From: Acidobacteriota bacterium
Lineage (GTDB): Bacteria > Acidobacteriota > Vicinamibacteria > Vicinamibacterales > CAVVIG01
Length of the DNA stretch: 64,000 nucleotides
Assembly: GCA_003222395.1 (NCBI GenBank)
Contig: QHWB01000064.1
Location: 1-64,000, forward strand
Direction of reading: 5' to 3'
Below, one piece after another: positions 24,276 through 34,110 of the stretch. The notes below the pieces were generated by a model. That model was not told the DNA's origin and did not search any database. It was given only the letters and a program-made list of their open reading frames with translations. The first letter of the stretch is position 1. Every line of letters starts with the position of its first letter. A program made the position numbers and the translations under genes.

Positions 24276-26690
24276 CTATGGCTCCGGCCGCCTCAGCTCG
24301 ATGCCGTTCAAATCGCCCGCGGTCTTGACTTCCTTGTCGCCGGCAGGCAGCCGGTTCATTTTGAGAATGTAGACGACCGTATCGACGACCGTCCTTTCGG
24401 TCAGGCTGCCCGGCTCATCGGGCGGCATCAAACTGATGATGGTGCTGTACAGCGAACGAACCGGCTTGCCATCCCACGACGACCAGAACGCGTTCCCTCG
24501 GAGTGGAGGCCCCCACCCACCCTGCGAATGACATGTCGCGCAGCTTTTCTGAAAGATCGCTTCACCGCGCCTGGCTTGCGCATCGGTGTAAATGGCTGGT
24601 GTGACGCCGTTCCCGACCCGGGGAGCCGGCGTGAGGCTGGTCAGGCTGATGCTTTCAGACCCGGGTGCGACAGCGAAGGCGACCCAGCCGGCGCCGTAAC
24701 CCTTTCCTCCGATCGGCACAACGATGTACTGCCTACCGCCGGCCACATAAGTGATCGGGCCACCAGTGGTTCCCACCGGCAGCTCTGTTTCTGCGATCAC
24801 CTGCCCGGTCGCCTTGTCGTAGGCGCGCAACTTCGCGGGGCCGTATATACCGCCGCGACCGAAGACGACGTCGCTTGAATCCCCGACAAACAAGAGCGTC
24901 TTCGTGACGAGCGCCACCGGCCGACCTGGATTCCCGAGTGGCCCCAGGTTGAGGTCCTTGAGGAGCGCGTGATTTCGAGGACCATCACCGTTCGGAACGC
25001 TCCAGACGCGTGTGCCCGTATTCATGTTCACAGCGGTCAACCGGCTGTACGGCGGTTTCGTGAGCGGAAGGCCGTCAATCGAAAGTCGCGACGGTTCCGG
25101 CTGAACTCTCTCTTCGGCGTCGTTCCCATGCTGGATCTGTTCGGGCGTTTCATGCGCGATCCAGTACGCCATCGTCGCGTGCGGGTCGGTGGTCTTCGTC
25201 AGCCCGTATGTGCCGAGTTGCCCCCAGGACGCGGCATAGTAGATGCCGGTTTCAGGATCGAATGCGCCGGTGTTCCAGTTGGCTGATCCCCACGCATTGG
25301 GAAACGCGAGCGTGCCCTTCTTGCCGTTCGGGCTGGTGCTCTTCATCGCTGGAGGAGTAAAGAGCGGGCCCATGGCATATTGGCTCGCCAGTTCGAGGGC
25401 TCGCTTCCGCAGTTCTGGCGTGAAGTCGATCAAATCATTCTCAGTGACGCCCTGACGATCGACCGCCGGCGGTTTGGTCGGAAAGGGCTGCGTTGGCGAC
25501 GTCTGCTCGCCCGGAACGTCGGACTGGGGCACGGGCTTCTCCTCAATCGGCCACACCGGCGCGCCGGTGACCCGATCGAACGCATACAGAAAGCCCGTCT
25601 TATTAGCAGCGATGACCGCTTTGATCTTCTTGCCGCCGACGGTGATATCACCGAGAACCGGCGGAGTCGCGGAGTCATAGTCCCAGAGATCGTGGTGCAC
25701 CATCTGGAAGTACCACACCAGCTGGCCGTTCCTGGCGTTGAGGACGACGAGGCTATCGGAGAAGAGATTCTGGCCGTGGCGATGCCCACCGTAGTACGAG
25801 ACGGTGGGCGCGCTGAGCGGCACGTAAACGTAGCCGAGGTCCTCGTCTGCCGTGAGCGATGCCCACGCCGCCATGTTGCCGACGAACTCTCCCGAGCCCT
25901 TTTCCCACGTCTCCGCGCCGCGTTCGCCCTTCTGCGGCAGGACATGGAACGTCCAGAGCTGCTTGCCAGTCCGCACGTCGTAACCTCTGATGTCTTCAGG
26001 TCTGGCCCTGGCTTCGAACCCATCGTCGCCGTAGCCTTCGCCCGATTTGCCGCCGCCATTGCCACCGACGACAATGACGCCGCCGACGACGAGAGGACCG
26101 GCAAAGCCGAAATAGCGCGCATCGTCGGGCGTGTGGCGGTTGAGCGAGACGCGGCCGTTCTGTCCGAAGTCGCGATAGGGCGCGCCGGTCCTGGCGTCGA
26201 GGGCGTAGAGGTATTCGCCGCGCACCGCGATGATGCGCGCGTCCGCGCCATCGCGCCAGTACGCCACACCGCGCGTGCTTTGGCCGGTTGCTTCCTTCAG
26301 CGTCGGCGACGCCGGCTGCTGAATCCAGATCGTCCGCCCGGTGGCCGCGTCGAACGCCTCGATCAGTCCGACACCGTCGGGCGCATACAGCACGCCGTCG
26401 ATCATGATGGGCGTGCCCCGAAAGTAGTTCGACGCGACGAGATCGGGAAATTTGGCCAACAGTTGTGATTCGATCGCCGGCCGCCGCCACACGGGTCGCA
26501 GGTTGACAACGTTCTCGCGGTTGATCTGATCGAGCGGCGAGTATCTCGTGAAGCCTTTGTCTCCTCCGTACGTCCGCCACTCGCCGGACGCGGACTGCTG
26601 CGCGACACCACGGCGTCCCGCCGTGGCGACGATCATGATGACAGCGCAACCGAGGACAGCGACCCTGCTGAAACGCTGAGAGTTCGTCAT
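24276..26690 (-). CDS. PQQ-dependent dehydrogenase with C-terminal cytochrome c domain
   Basis: 804 residues, signal peptide (VAVLGCAVIMIVATAGRRGVAQQ), then an eight-bladed quinoprotein propeller with the entry motif GEWRTYGGDKGFTRYSPLDQINRENV and repeated tryptophan-docking-like strands (AATGRTIWIQQ, DARTGAPYRDFG, DVRTGKQLWTFH, MNTGTRVWSVPNG). A haem-binding CATCH lies near residue 717, followed by MPP-type Met ligand region SLMPPDEPG. The domain order resembles type II quinohaemoprotein alcohol dehydrogenases, or membrane glucose dehydrogenase-like enzymes without the membrane helices. ATG 26690 follows AGAGG and is 6 bases after the receptor stop. Likely oxidises an alcohol or sugar in the periplasm and reduces its own haem. 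Confidence 0.88.
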   Translation of the reverse strand: MTNSQRFSRVAVLGCAVIMIVATAGRRGVAQQSASGEWRTYGGDKGFTRYSPLDQINRENVVNLRPVWRRPAIESQLLAKFPDLVASNYFRGTPIMIDGVLYAPDGVGLIEAFDAATGRTIWIQQPASPTLKEATGQSTRGVAYWRDGADARIIAVRGEYLYALDARTGAPYRDFGQNGRVSLNRHTPDDARYFGFAGPLVVGGVIVVGGNGGGKSGEGYGDDGFEARARPEDIRGYDVRTGKQLWTFHVLPQKGERGAETWEKGSGEFVGNMAAWASLTADEDLGYVYVPLSAPTVSYYGGHRHGQNLFSDSLVVLNARNGQLVWYFQMVHHDLWDYDSATPPVLGDITVGGKKIKAVIAANKTGFLYAFDRVTGAPVWPIEEKPVPQSDVPGEQTSPTQPFPTKPPAVDRQGVTENDLIDFTPELRKRALELASQYAMGPLFTPPAMKSTSPNGKKGTLAFPNAWGSANWNTGAFDPETGIYYAASWGQLGTYGLTKTTDPHATMAYWIAHETPEQIQHGNDAEERVQPEPSRLSIDGLPLTKPPYSRLTAVNMNTGTRVWSVPNGDGPRNHALLKDLNLGPLGNPGRPVALVTKTLLFVGDSSDVVFGRGGIYGPAKLRAYDKATGQVIAETELPVGTTGGPITYVAGGRQYIVVPIGGKGYGAGWVAFAVAPGSESISLTSLTPAPRVGNGVTPAIYTDAQARRGEAIFQKSCATCHSQGGWGPPLRGNAFWSSWDGKPVRSLYSTIISLMPPDEPGSLTERTVVDTVVYILKMNRLPAGDKEVKTAGDLNGIELRRPEP

Positions 26691-26696
26691 ACGCCT

Positions 26697-29477
26697 CTAA
26701 AACTCGTACCGGATGCCGACTTGCGCCTGGCGTGGCGGTACGACGTTGAGAATTCCGATGTGACCGGTTCCGGTGTAGTAATTCTCCAGTGAGCTGTTGT
26801 TCTGGATGCTGTTCGGAGTGTCGACGTTGAAGAGATTCTGAACGTCGAGCGAGAGCCGCAGCCGCTGACTCGGTTGACCGAGCGGGAAGTCCTTGTCCAG
26901 ACGCAGCTTGACGTTGTTGAGAGCCGGCAGGGTGTAGGTGCCGCGAGGCTCGGCGAGCACCGCGCGCGCGCCCTGACTGAGCGGGACTCTGATGATCCGC
27001 CCATACGGGCGCCCGGAGTCGCCGAAGTACGTCGCACCCACATGAATCCCCCACGGCGCCTCCCACGAGCCCGACAAGCGGACACCATGCGTGCTGTCGA
27101 CTCCCGATCGCGCGTAGGCGTTGATCAAATCGTTCGGATCGCTGCCGTACGCGCCGCGACTGAGGAATCCGAATCCCTGGGAGTTGACGGCGCCCCTCGC
27201 GTAGATCAGACTCCGCTGCCATGTGTACGACGCTTGCAGCTGCCATCTCGCTGAAAGCCGCTTGTTCGCCTCGAAGGTGAAGCTCTTGTAGTCCTGATCG
27301 AGGTCGTCTCTGTTGGCCACTTCGTACAAGCTCTGCGACGAGGGGGAGGCGCGGTTGAAGACAGTCAGCGTCTGTGTCCGACCGTTGAACGTGTCGACGA
27401 ACGCTTGTGCCGCGTACGTGCCGCTGACGTCCTTGACGCGGATGAAATTCCTCTCCTTCTTCATCAGGAACGACACGTTGATGCCAAAGTTAGGCTGAAG
27501 CTGTCGTTCGATCCCGACGAAGAACTGATCGACCCACTGGTTGCTGACACGCGGGTCGACAGCGTAGTTCGCTTTCGGGTCGATCGAATAGTACGGGATG
27601 TCGTACTTGCCCGTGACGTCGTTGTAAAAGAAGTAGTTGTACGGCGTATTGCCCGGGGCAATGCCTTGGAATTGAGGCGCGATGATCTTGCTGAAGTAGC
27701 GTCCCCAGTGCCCCTTCAGCACCGTCTTGGCGGCTTGATCCAGCTTGATGGCGAAGCCAACCCGCGGTGAGACGTCGTTGAAGTGGAAGACATTCGGAAT
27801 TCCAGGGAATGTCTTACCGGTCGGCTGCAGGGTGCTGTCGAGCTGCTCGAGCGACGGCACAGAGCCGTTCGTCCGATCGTAACGGATGCCCAGGTTGACT
27901 GTGGCGCGGCCGTTGACGGTCCAGTCGTCCTGGGCGAACGCGCCATACATTTTGATCGTGCCGCCTTGTGCGTACGGTTCCTGCGTCAGCACGTAATAGG
28001 GCTTTGTGCCGAGGTCATAGAACATTCTGCCGCTCGCATATCCGCCGCGGATCGTCGACGTGTTCCACGGCGTCGTCTGCACTCCGAACTTGAATTCGTG
28101 CGTTCCCTTGACGAAATCGGTGGCGGTGTGCGACAGCGTGGCGTTGATGTTCTGCCTGTTTTCGAGGTCGCGGGTGTTCGCGGAGGTCCGATTCAGGCTG
28201 GCCGCGCCGGTGAGGACGTCGATATGTCCCGGAGTAGTCCGGTCACCGATCTGGGGGACATAGTCCTTGTTGATGTACACGCCACCGCCTTTCACCTCGA
28301 GCAGCGTGCTGCTGTTGAAGATGTGGGCCCATTGGGCGATCACGACGGGGTCCTTCCCAATCTCGACGCTGGCGGCAATCGGCGGCACCAGCTTGCCGGC
28401 GCCATATCCCCACCAGTCGCGGCAGTCGTTGTAATGCACCGAGAACGAGTCGCTGTTGGTGGGACGCGCGTCGATCTTGATAAACGGCCGCCAGATGCGC
28501 GTCTTATCCATCAAATCGGGCGGAACTCCAAGGCCGTCGGCCCGTTCCCACCGGATATGCTCCGAGATGTACTGAAACCAGAGCCTGTCCTTCATGATCG
28601 GTCCGCCGAACGAGTAGTTGTAGTCGAGGCGGTGATCGGTCTTCCGCGGGTATTGCTCATTCGGCGTGTTGTTCGCCTGCAGCGGGTCCCAGATGCCGTA
28701 GAAGGAGCCGCTCCCTCGAATCCGATTGCTGCCCGACTTGAGCACCAGGTTGATGACGCCGCCCTGGAAGCCGGCGTACTCGGCCGATGCCCCGACCGAC
28801 TTCACCTGCATTTCCTGCATCATGTCGAAGTTCGGCCAGTCGAACGGCCCCCCAAACGACGGCGCCGACACGTCGAGCCCGTCATATTGGAACGCGTTCT
28901 GGTTACTGTCCGACCCGTTGATGTTGAACCCGCTGCCCGCGCCAATGTTGCCGTTCGTCACCTGGACGCCCGGCGCGAGCGCCGGGATGTCGAAAAATGA
29001 CGTACGCGACACCGCGATGTTCTGGATTAGCTCCGTGCTGAAGTTCGAGCTCGTTCCGCCGTGTACGGTGTCGACCACCGGCGCCTGACCCGACACGGTC
29101 AGCGTCTCAGCGACGGCGCTCACCTTCAGCATCTGATCGAGCTCGATCGATCGCCCAACCTCGACGCGGATTCCTTCCTGCCGAACGGTGGCGAATCCGG
29201 AGAGCGAGAAGGTCACCGAGTACTGCCCGACCGGCAGGTTCTCCACGCGGTACGCGCCGTCGTTGTCCGTGACGACGACGGCCGTCCCCATGCGTGCTGG
29301 GCTGCTGGCTTCCACCGTGACTCCAACCAGCACGCCGCCTGTGTCATCGCGCACGATGCCGCGTATGCCGCCCGTCGACACCTGCGCAAATGCCGCGTCT
29401 GCCCCGAAGGCCATGGCGCCGACAATCACACTGGCCGTGATTGCTCGGCTCAACCAGGCACGATGTCGAGACGTCAT
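26697..29477 (-). CDS. TonB-dependent receptor, Oar-like (1)
   Basis: 926 residues from ATG 29477, which follows GGGAGG; a longer open frame upstream is ignored because the signal peptide (ITASVIVGAMAFGADAAFAQ) fits this start. N-terminal carboxypeptidase-regulatory-like domain (GGIRGIVRDDTGGVLVGVTVEAS...GFATVRQEGIRVEVG), plug with SRTSFFDIPALAPGVQVTNG and DGLDVSAPSFGG, then a large beta-barrel ending QVGIRYEF with the terminal Phe needed for outer-membrane assembly. Such receptors take up bulky ligands with energy from TonB. It starts a three-gene minus-strand operon with the PQQ dehydrogenase and the sulfatase-TPR protein. Confidence 0.9.
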   Translation of the reverse strand: MTSRHRAWLSRAITASVIVGAMAFGADAAFAQVSTGGIRGIVRDDTGGVLVGVTVEASSPARMGTAVVVTDNDGAYRVENLPVGQYSVTFSLSGFATVRQEGIRVEVGRSIELDQMLKVSAVAETLTVSGQAPVVDTVHGGTSSNFSTELIQNIAVSRTSFFDIPALAPGVQVTNGNIGAGSGFNINGSDSNQNAFQYDGLDVSAPSFGGPFDWPNFDMMQEMQVKSVGASAEYAGFQGGVINLVLKSGSNRIRGSGSFYGIWDPLQANNTPNEQYPRKTDHRLDYNYSFGGPIMKDRLWFQYISEHIRWERADGLGVPPDLMDKTRIWRPFIKIDARPTNSDSFSVHYNDCRDWWGYGAGKLVPPIAASVEIGKDPVVIAQWAHIFNSSTLLEVKGGGVYINKDYVPQIGDRTTPGHIDVLTGAASLNRTSANTRDLENRQNINATLSHTATDFVKGTHEFKFGVQTTPWNTSTIRGGYASGRMFYDLGTKPYYVLTQEPYAQGGTIKMYGAFAQDDWTVNGRATVNLGIRYDRTNGSVPSLEQLDSTLQPTGKTFPGIPNVFHFNDVSPRVGFAIKLDQAAKTVLKGHWGRYFSKIIAPQFQGIAPGNTPYNYFFYNDVTGKYDIPYYSIDPKANYAVDPRVSNQWVDQFFVGIERQLQPNFGINVSFLMKKERNFIRVKDVSGTYAAQAFVDTFNGRTQTLTVFNRASPSSQSLYEVANRDDLDQDYKSFTFEANKRLSARWQLQASYTWQRSLIYARGAVNSQGFGFLSRGAYGSDPNDLINAYARSGVDSTHGVRLSGSWEAPWGIHVGATYFGDSGRPYGRIIRVPLSQGARAVLAEPRGTYTLPALNNVKLRLDKDFPLGQPSQRLRLSLDVQNLFNVDTPNSIQNNSSLENYYTGTGHIGILNVVPPRQAQVGIRYEF

Positions 29478-29866
29478 CCCGCACCTCCCGGGTCTGTGAC
29501 CGCAAACCTCAGCGGCGTGGACCAAACCACGCAGACGAATCCGAGCTGAAATCGCGGAGTACGTATGCGGTAGGCGCGCGGGAATCAAGCGATTTGCGAC
29601 GAGTCGCGATAGAAGCCGTCGAGCCGCAATTAGCGCGTACCAGTTGACGGCTGATAGGGACCCGTCTGCTGGGAGACTCTCCGTCGTTCGAACACAGCGT
29701 TAGCACCCTTAACAGTCAGACATCTCGGCTGAAGCACCCCTGACAAAAACGTCGGAGTTGATGAATTGCCGCCTCGATTCGACACGCCGCTGAACGTCCC
29801 GGGCAACGCATCGGGGAGTTTCACCGATCGCGAAGAGAAAAGATCAGCAAAATGATCGGCGGCTCG
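29478..29866. other. Upstream region of the receptor operon
   Basis: About 390 bases without a convincing gene. It should contain the promoter of the receptor/PQQ/sulfatase operon; no pair of -35/-10 boxes stands out. The receptor Shine-Dalgarno (GGGAGG) is next to 29477. Confidence 0.35.
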
Positions 29867-30270
29867 TCAAACGGTTCGTGATGGATGGATCACTGAAAGG
29901 TTAAGAAGGGTTTCGAACGGATCGAAATCGCGGTCGCGGGTGCAACAGCGAGTGCCGCTCGCGGATACAAAAACGAGACAATCGATTGTTTTCCGGACAG
30001 TATGGCCGCGGCTGCGCAGCGTCCGATCGTTCCGGGTGGCCCTCCCTGGCCAGGTCGACGCCGCCTGATTCGAACACCTCCAGCTTGAGCAGTTGGCGCT
30101 CGACATTTTTCACTGCAATCTCGTCCCGTACGCCTTGCAAGACTTCACAGAGGATGACGTCCGTCACGCCGAGACGCTGGCGATCAAGTTCTGCATGTCG
30201 CCAATCTGTCTCGGGATTCCTGATGCCCTGGAGGTAATCGACCCAGACCGTCGTGTCGACGATCACCACG
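29867..30270 (-). pseudogene. VapC-like PIN toxin, frameshifted
   Basis: GTG near 30270 starts VIVDTTVWVDYLQGIRNPETDW with the first PIN Asp, then LGVTDVILCEVLQGVRDEI with the Glu. The text changes frame near 30060 (then TLRSRGHTVRKTIDCL, with the third Asp), changes back at CIRERHSLLH, and again at RDRDFDPFETLLNLSVIHP, which holds the last Asp. So three shifts split a standard 130-residue VapC. No antitoxin gene is recognisable upstream; the tRNA-Arg repeat B begins 85 bases away. Confidence 0.75.
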
Positions 30271-30354
30271 TCGGTTATTTTCGGATGCGACCCACGCGGG
30301 ACGCGTCGAGGTCGCCTTCCCAGAGTCTGAATCAAATCCCTTTTTTCAGTTAGT

Positions 30355-30423
30355 TGGCGGGCCCAGCAGGACTCGAACCTGCGACCTCCTGGTTCGTAGG
30401 TTAACGCAGGTTGTCTATCCTGT
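30355..30423 (-). repeat. Attachment-site repeat B: 3' half of tRNA-Arg(ACG)
   Basis: Identical over 69 bp to 16807-16875 and in the same direction. TGTTCAC direct repeats follow at 30448 and 30459, with the same 11-base period as at copy A. With copy A it frames a 13.5-kb block. The D-arm is missing, so it is not a working tRNA. Confidence 0.8.
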
Positions 30424-30593
30424 GTTCCCTGGTGTCTGGCAGAAAATTGTTCACGAATTGTTCACAGCGGCCGACATAGGAAGCGCCGACCAGCGGCATT
30501 CGTTCGCGGATTCAACGGAGAGAAGTGCAGCTTATCGTCTACGCTCCGGCCGTCATGGTACAGCTTCAGACCGCAGCATGACCGATCCCGTTT

Positions 30594-31650
30594 CTATTTG
30601 TACGAGGAACGTTCCACGGCGGCGCCGCGCAGGTACACAGAGGAGATCCTCCGCGTGTTGGTGATGTCGTCCAGCGGGTTGGCGTCCAGCACGAGGAAGT
30701 CGGCACTCTTGCTTGCTTCGATCGTGCCGGTGTCGGTCATTCTGAGAAACTGTGCACCGTTACGCGTGGCGGCGACAATCACCTGCATCGGCGTCATCCC
30801 GGCCGCGACCATGTCCGCCATTTCCACGTGCGGCGCATAAGGCGTATTCCCATCGGTCCCGACCACGATGCGCGCGCCTGCGGCGCTCATCTTCGCGAGG
30901 TTGCGCGCTTGGATGCTCCAGAATGCGTGGGCGTCCGGCCGATTGGTGTTGCCCGTCTGAAGCCTTTCGAACTCCGCTGTCGGAAGGCTCTGCCGCAGCC
31001 AGTCGATATCTGCTACGACGACGCGATCGGGCATGTTCGGACCGAGGACCAGATTTTGATGCTGTTTTACGAGCGTGATGAACTCGTCATCGAGGTCCTT
31101 GTCTCGCACGCCGTGCGCAAACGCGTCGAGGCCGGCGCGAAGGGTTCCCTTTGCGTCCTCGAGCGTGTAGATGTGAGCGATGACGCGAAGGCCATTCTTG
31201 TGCGCTTCATCGATGACCGCGCGATAGATCTCGGGAGAAAGCTTCTTCACGGTGCCCATGCGATCGTCGACCCAGATCTTGATGATGTCGACCCTCTTGG
31301 CCGCATCCTCGTGCACGGCCTTCCGCGCTTCCGTGGTCGTCGTCACCCAGTACGGAGCGGTCGTACGCCCTGGTTCCGGTGCCGTGATCCCGCGCCCCGC
31401 CGTAAAAAACCTCGCCAGGCCCGGCATCGTCTGTGCGCGAACCTGGAATGACATGTCGGTCGTGTCCTGACCGAGACTCAGCGCTGCCAACTCCGAAGTA
31501 CGCCCTCCGGCGCAGATCGTCGAGCAGCATCTCGCGCGTCTGGCTCAGATGGGTGTGCGTGTCGATGATCGCCGGCATCACCGTCTTGCCGGCCAGGTTC
31601 ACGCGTCTCGCATCTGCAGGCACGCGCGGCACGCGCATCCACGTCTTGAA
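30594..31650 (-). pseudogene. Amidohydrolase (imidazolonepropionase-like), truncated and frameshifted
   Basis: Two frames make one enzyme. The first (from about 31650) reads NLAGKTVMPAIIDTHTHLSQTREMLLDDLRRRAYFGV with the metal-binding H-x-H. After a shift near 31500 the second gives LSLGQDTTDMSFQVRAQTMPG, the KIWVDDR Lys region, VIAHIYT and AFAHGVRD histidines, VVGTDGNTPYAPH with the active-site Asp, and the end VLDANPLDDITNTRRISSVYLRG. The N-terminal beta-sandwich half and any signal peptide are missing. Intact relatives are exported amidohydrolases of the imidazolonepropionase/prolidase-like group. Confidence 0.75.
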
Positions 31651-31659
31651 GTCCTGGGC

Positions 31660-32060
31660 TGCCCTTCCTCTCGGCTGCGCTGTTTAGTCTGCTGTCGATC
31701 TCGGAGTCGATCGCTCGAAGCTCTTGCCTTTTGCCTTCGAGCTCGCTCTGTTTCTTCCAATCGACGCGTCCACCGTCTTCCCGGGTGCCTTTGGATCGAG
31801 TTCATCTTGCTGAAGGCCAGCCCACGGCTCCAATTCAGTTATCCGGCTTTCGAGTTCACCTCGTTTTGTTTGTTGTTCTGCGCCCGAGCCGTCAGCAGCT
31901 GCGACACGATGCCGTGTAAGTCGCGGAGATAGCCGATTTGGTCTGTCAGGCGTCTAATATCGTTTTGCAACGTTTCACGTCGGTCGACCAACTGGCTGTG
32001 AAACGCCGGACGCAGGTGGGCGGCCGGATCTCGCTCGTCACCTTCAGCAATTATGGCCGG
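31660..32060 (-). pseudogene. Remnant of a coiled-coil protein
   Basis: The minus strand gives LQNDIRRLTDQIGYLRDLHGIVSQLLTARAQ. It then shifts frame to GELESRITELEPWAGLQQDEL, and again to DWKKQSELEGKRQELRAIDSEIDSRLNSAAERKG. All three pieces have heptad-like patterns and follow one another, so they are probably one decayed gene. The last piece runs into the truncated amidohydrolase. Family not recognised. Confidence 0.4.
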
Positions 32061-32163
32061 AATAGAGCGCAACATCCTCGGGCCGCGATTTCGCCAGGCG
32101 CGCCGCTCAACTGCGATTAGCGATACACTTGGTCCCCTCACGATTCCAGCTATCGAGGTGAAT

Positions 32164-33675
32164 ATGCTGTCGCGCCGCGAGTTCACTGCCTCTCTGTTCG
32201 GCGCCGCTGTCGCTGCGACCCGTGTGGCCGGAGTCGCTTCGACACAGGCCGATGGCCGGCCGGCACCCAGAACGGCGACGGTCAACGCTTCCGAGGCGCT
32301 TGCCGGGCTGACGCTGGCCGAGGCGTCCGCACGGCTGCGGACCGGAGCGGTCACGTCCGTCGATCTCGTGAACGCGTGCCTCGCGGCGCTCGACGCTGAG
32401 CAGCGCGCGGGCAAGGTACGCGGACCGCTTCACGGCATACCGATCGCGCTCAAGGACAACATCGATACCGCCGGCGTCCGCACCACCGCCGCGAGCGCGG
32501 TGTTCGACGATCGCGTGCCGACCGACGATGCCGAGGTCACGCGCCGCCTCGCGGCGGCGGGCGCGATCGTCGTCGGTAAGACGAATCTGCACGAGTTCGC
32601 GTTCGGCGGTACGTCGGCAACAAGCTACTACGGTCCGGTGCGCAACCCGTGGGCGCTCGAGCGCAATCCGGGCGGCTCTTCCGGCGGATCGGCTGCCGCC
32701 GTCGCGACGGATCTGTGCTACGGCGCGCTCGGCACTGATACCGGCGGCTCCATCCGCACGCCGGCCTCGTACTGCAGCGTCGTCGGGCTGAAGCCGACCT
32801 ACGGCCTCGTTTCGATCCGCGGCATCATTCCGCTGACGCTTTCGCTTGATCACTGCGGCCCAATCACGCGCAGCGTGATGGACGCTGCGATAGTGCTGAA
32901 CGTGCTCGCGGGTTACGATCGGCTCGACATCGCAAGCGTCGAACACGGCGCGGAAGACTACGTGACGGCGCTCAACCAGCCGGTGAGCGGTTTCCGGATT
33001 GGGATCGCCCGCGCGCCGTTCTTCGATCTGCTGGACGCCGACGTCGCGAAGGTGGTGGACGATGCTGTGCGCGTGCTGGCAAAGCTGACGAAGACCATGA
33101 CGGACACGATGCTGCCCTCGACGCGGGACGTCACGCTCCCCGGCGAAACGTACGCGTATCACGAGGAGATGTTCGGCCGCATGTCGGGACGCTACATGAT
33201 TCCAACGCGCCGCGCGCTGCAGAACGGCACGAACGCAAAGGCCGCGGATTACATTCGCGGCCGGTGGCGGCTGGAGTTGCTGCGGCGGACAATCGACGAC
33301 GCATTCAAGGACGTGGACCTCGTGGTGCTACCGACGCGGCGCAGAACGCCGCGCACGGTCGACGCTTCGATCAAGCGTGAAGAAACCGACGTGCCGCGCA
33401 ACCCGGAGCTGGAAAACACTGGCGCGTTCAACGTTTATGGGATTCCTGCGATTTCGATCCCCTGCGGCTTCACATCGAAGGGGCTTCCGGTTGGATTGAT
33501 GATTGCCGGGCCGCGGTTCTCGGAAGGCCGCGTGCTCGCCCTTGCGCACGCGTTCGAACGCGCGACCGAGTTTCACACGAAGAAACCACCGATTCGGCCG
33601 GAGACGCCGCTCCCGCCGCTCGCGACGACCGACGAGGACGCACCGGCGCCCAAGAAAAGCAGCGCAGGCCTTTAG
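32164..33675 (+). CDS. Amidase-signature family enzyme with Tat signal
   Basis: 503 residues from ATG 32164. The N-terminus SRREFTASLFGAAVAA is a twin-arginine export signal. The amidase signature is complete: catalytic Lys97 in GIPIALKDNID, cis-Ser in GGSSGGSAAA (172/173) and nucleophile Ser196 in DTGGSIRTPAS, then GLKPTYGLVS. The C-terminal AISIPCGFTSKGLPVGLMIAGP block is typical of the family. The enzyme hydrolyses carboxamides with the Ser-Ser-Lys triad; the substrate cannot be told from sequence. A longer open frame begins at 32053, but the Tat signal fits 32164. A candidate protein partner is not encoded nearby. Confidence 0.9.
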   Translation: MLSRREFTASLFGAAVAATRVAGVASTQADGRPAPRTATVNASEALAGLTLAEASARLRTGAVTSVDLVNACLAALDAEQRAGKVRGPLHGIPIALKDNIDTAGVRTTAASAVFDDRVPTDDAEVTRRLAAAGAIVVGKTNLHEFAFGGTSATSYYGPVRNPWALERNPGGSSGGSAAAVATDLCYGALGTDTGGSIRTPASYCSVVGLKPTYGLVSIRGIIPLTLSLDHCGPITRSVMDAAIVLNVLAGYDRLDIASVEHGAEDYVTALNQPVSGFRIGIARAPFFDLLDADVAKVVDDAVRVLAKLTKTMTDTMLPSTRDVTLPGETYAYHEEMFGRMSGRYMIPTRRALQNGTNAKAADYIRGRWRLELLRRTIDDAFKDVDLVVLPTRRRTPRTVDASIKREETDVPRNPELENTGAFNVYGIPAISIPCGFTSKGLPVGLMIAGPRFSEGRVLALAHAFERATEFHTKKPPIRPETPLPPLATTDEDAPAPKKSSAGL

Positions 33676-33689
33676 CGAGTTCTGCTCCA

Positions 33690-34085
33690 ACACCCCGGCG
33701 GATCGTTCATTTCAACATCACCGAGCATCCGACAGCGGCCTGGACGGCGCAGCAAGTCATTGATGCCTTTCCCATGACTCGGCGCCGCGCTGGTTGTTGC
33801 GCGATCGGGACGCGACCTACGGCGAGGTGGTCCGCCAGCGAGTGGCGGGGATGGGTATCCGAGAGGTCTTGTCGGCGCCATCCAGTCCCATGGCAGAACG
33901 CGGTCGCGGAGCGATTCATGCGGAGGATTCGTCGGGAGTGTCTCGACCGGCTGCTGATTCTGAATACCCAACATCTCGAGCGTGTCCTCCGCGTGTTCAC
34001 GGCTCATCGAAGTCGCACGCACCTTGGACTCGCGAAGGACGCGCCAGATCATCGATACGACCGGCGCTGGCGCGGTGAAGCACCA
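33690..34085 (+). pseudogene. 3' part of a group C IS transposase, frameshifted
   Basis: Reads IVHFNITEHPTAAWTAQQVIDAFP. After a shift it gives PRWLLRDRDATYGEVVRQRVAGMGIREVLSAPSSP (second catalytic Asp). After further shifts it gives WQNAVAERFMRRIRRECLDRLLI with the Glu, and SRTHLGLAKDAPDHR. The 5' half is missing. It fills the gap between the amidase and the convergent PQQ dehydrogenase. Confidence 0.7.
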
Positions 34086-34110
34086 CGGTCGTGTCGCGAG
34101 GATCACCTCG

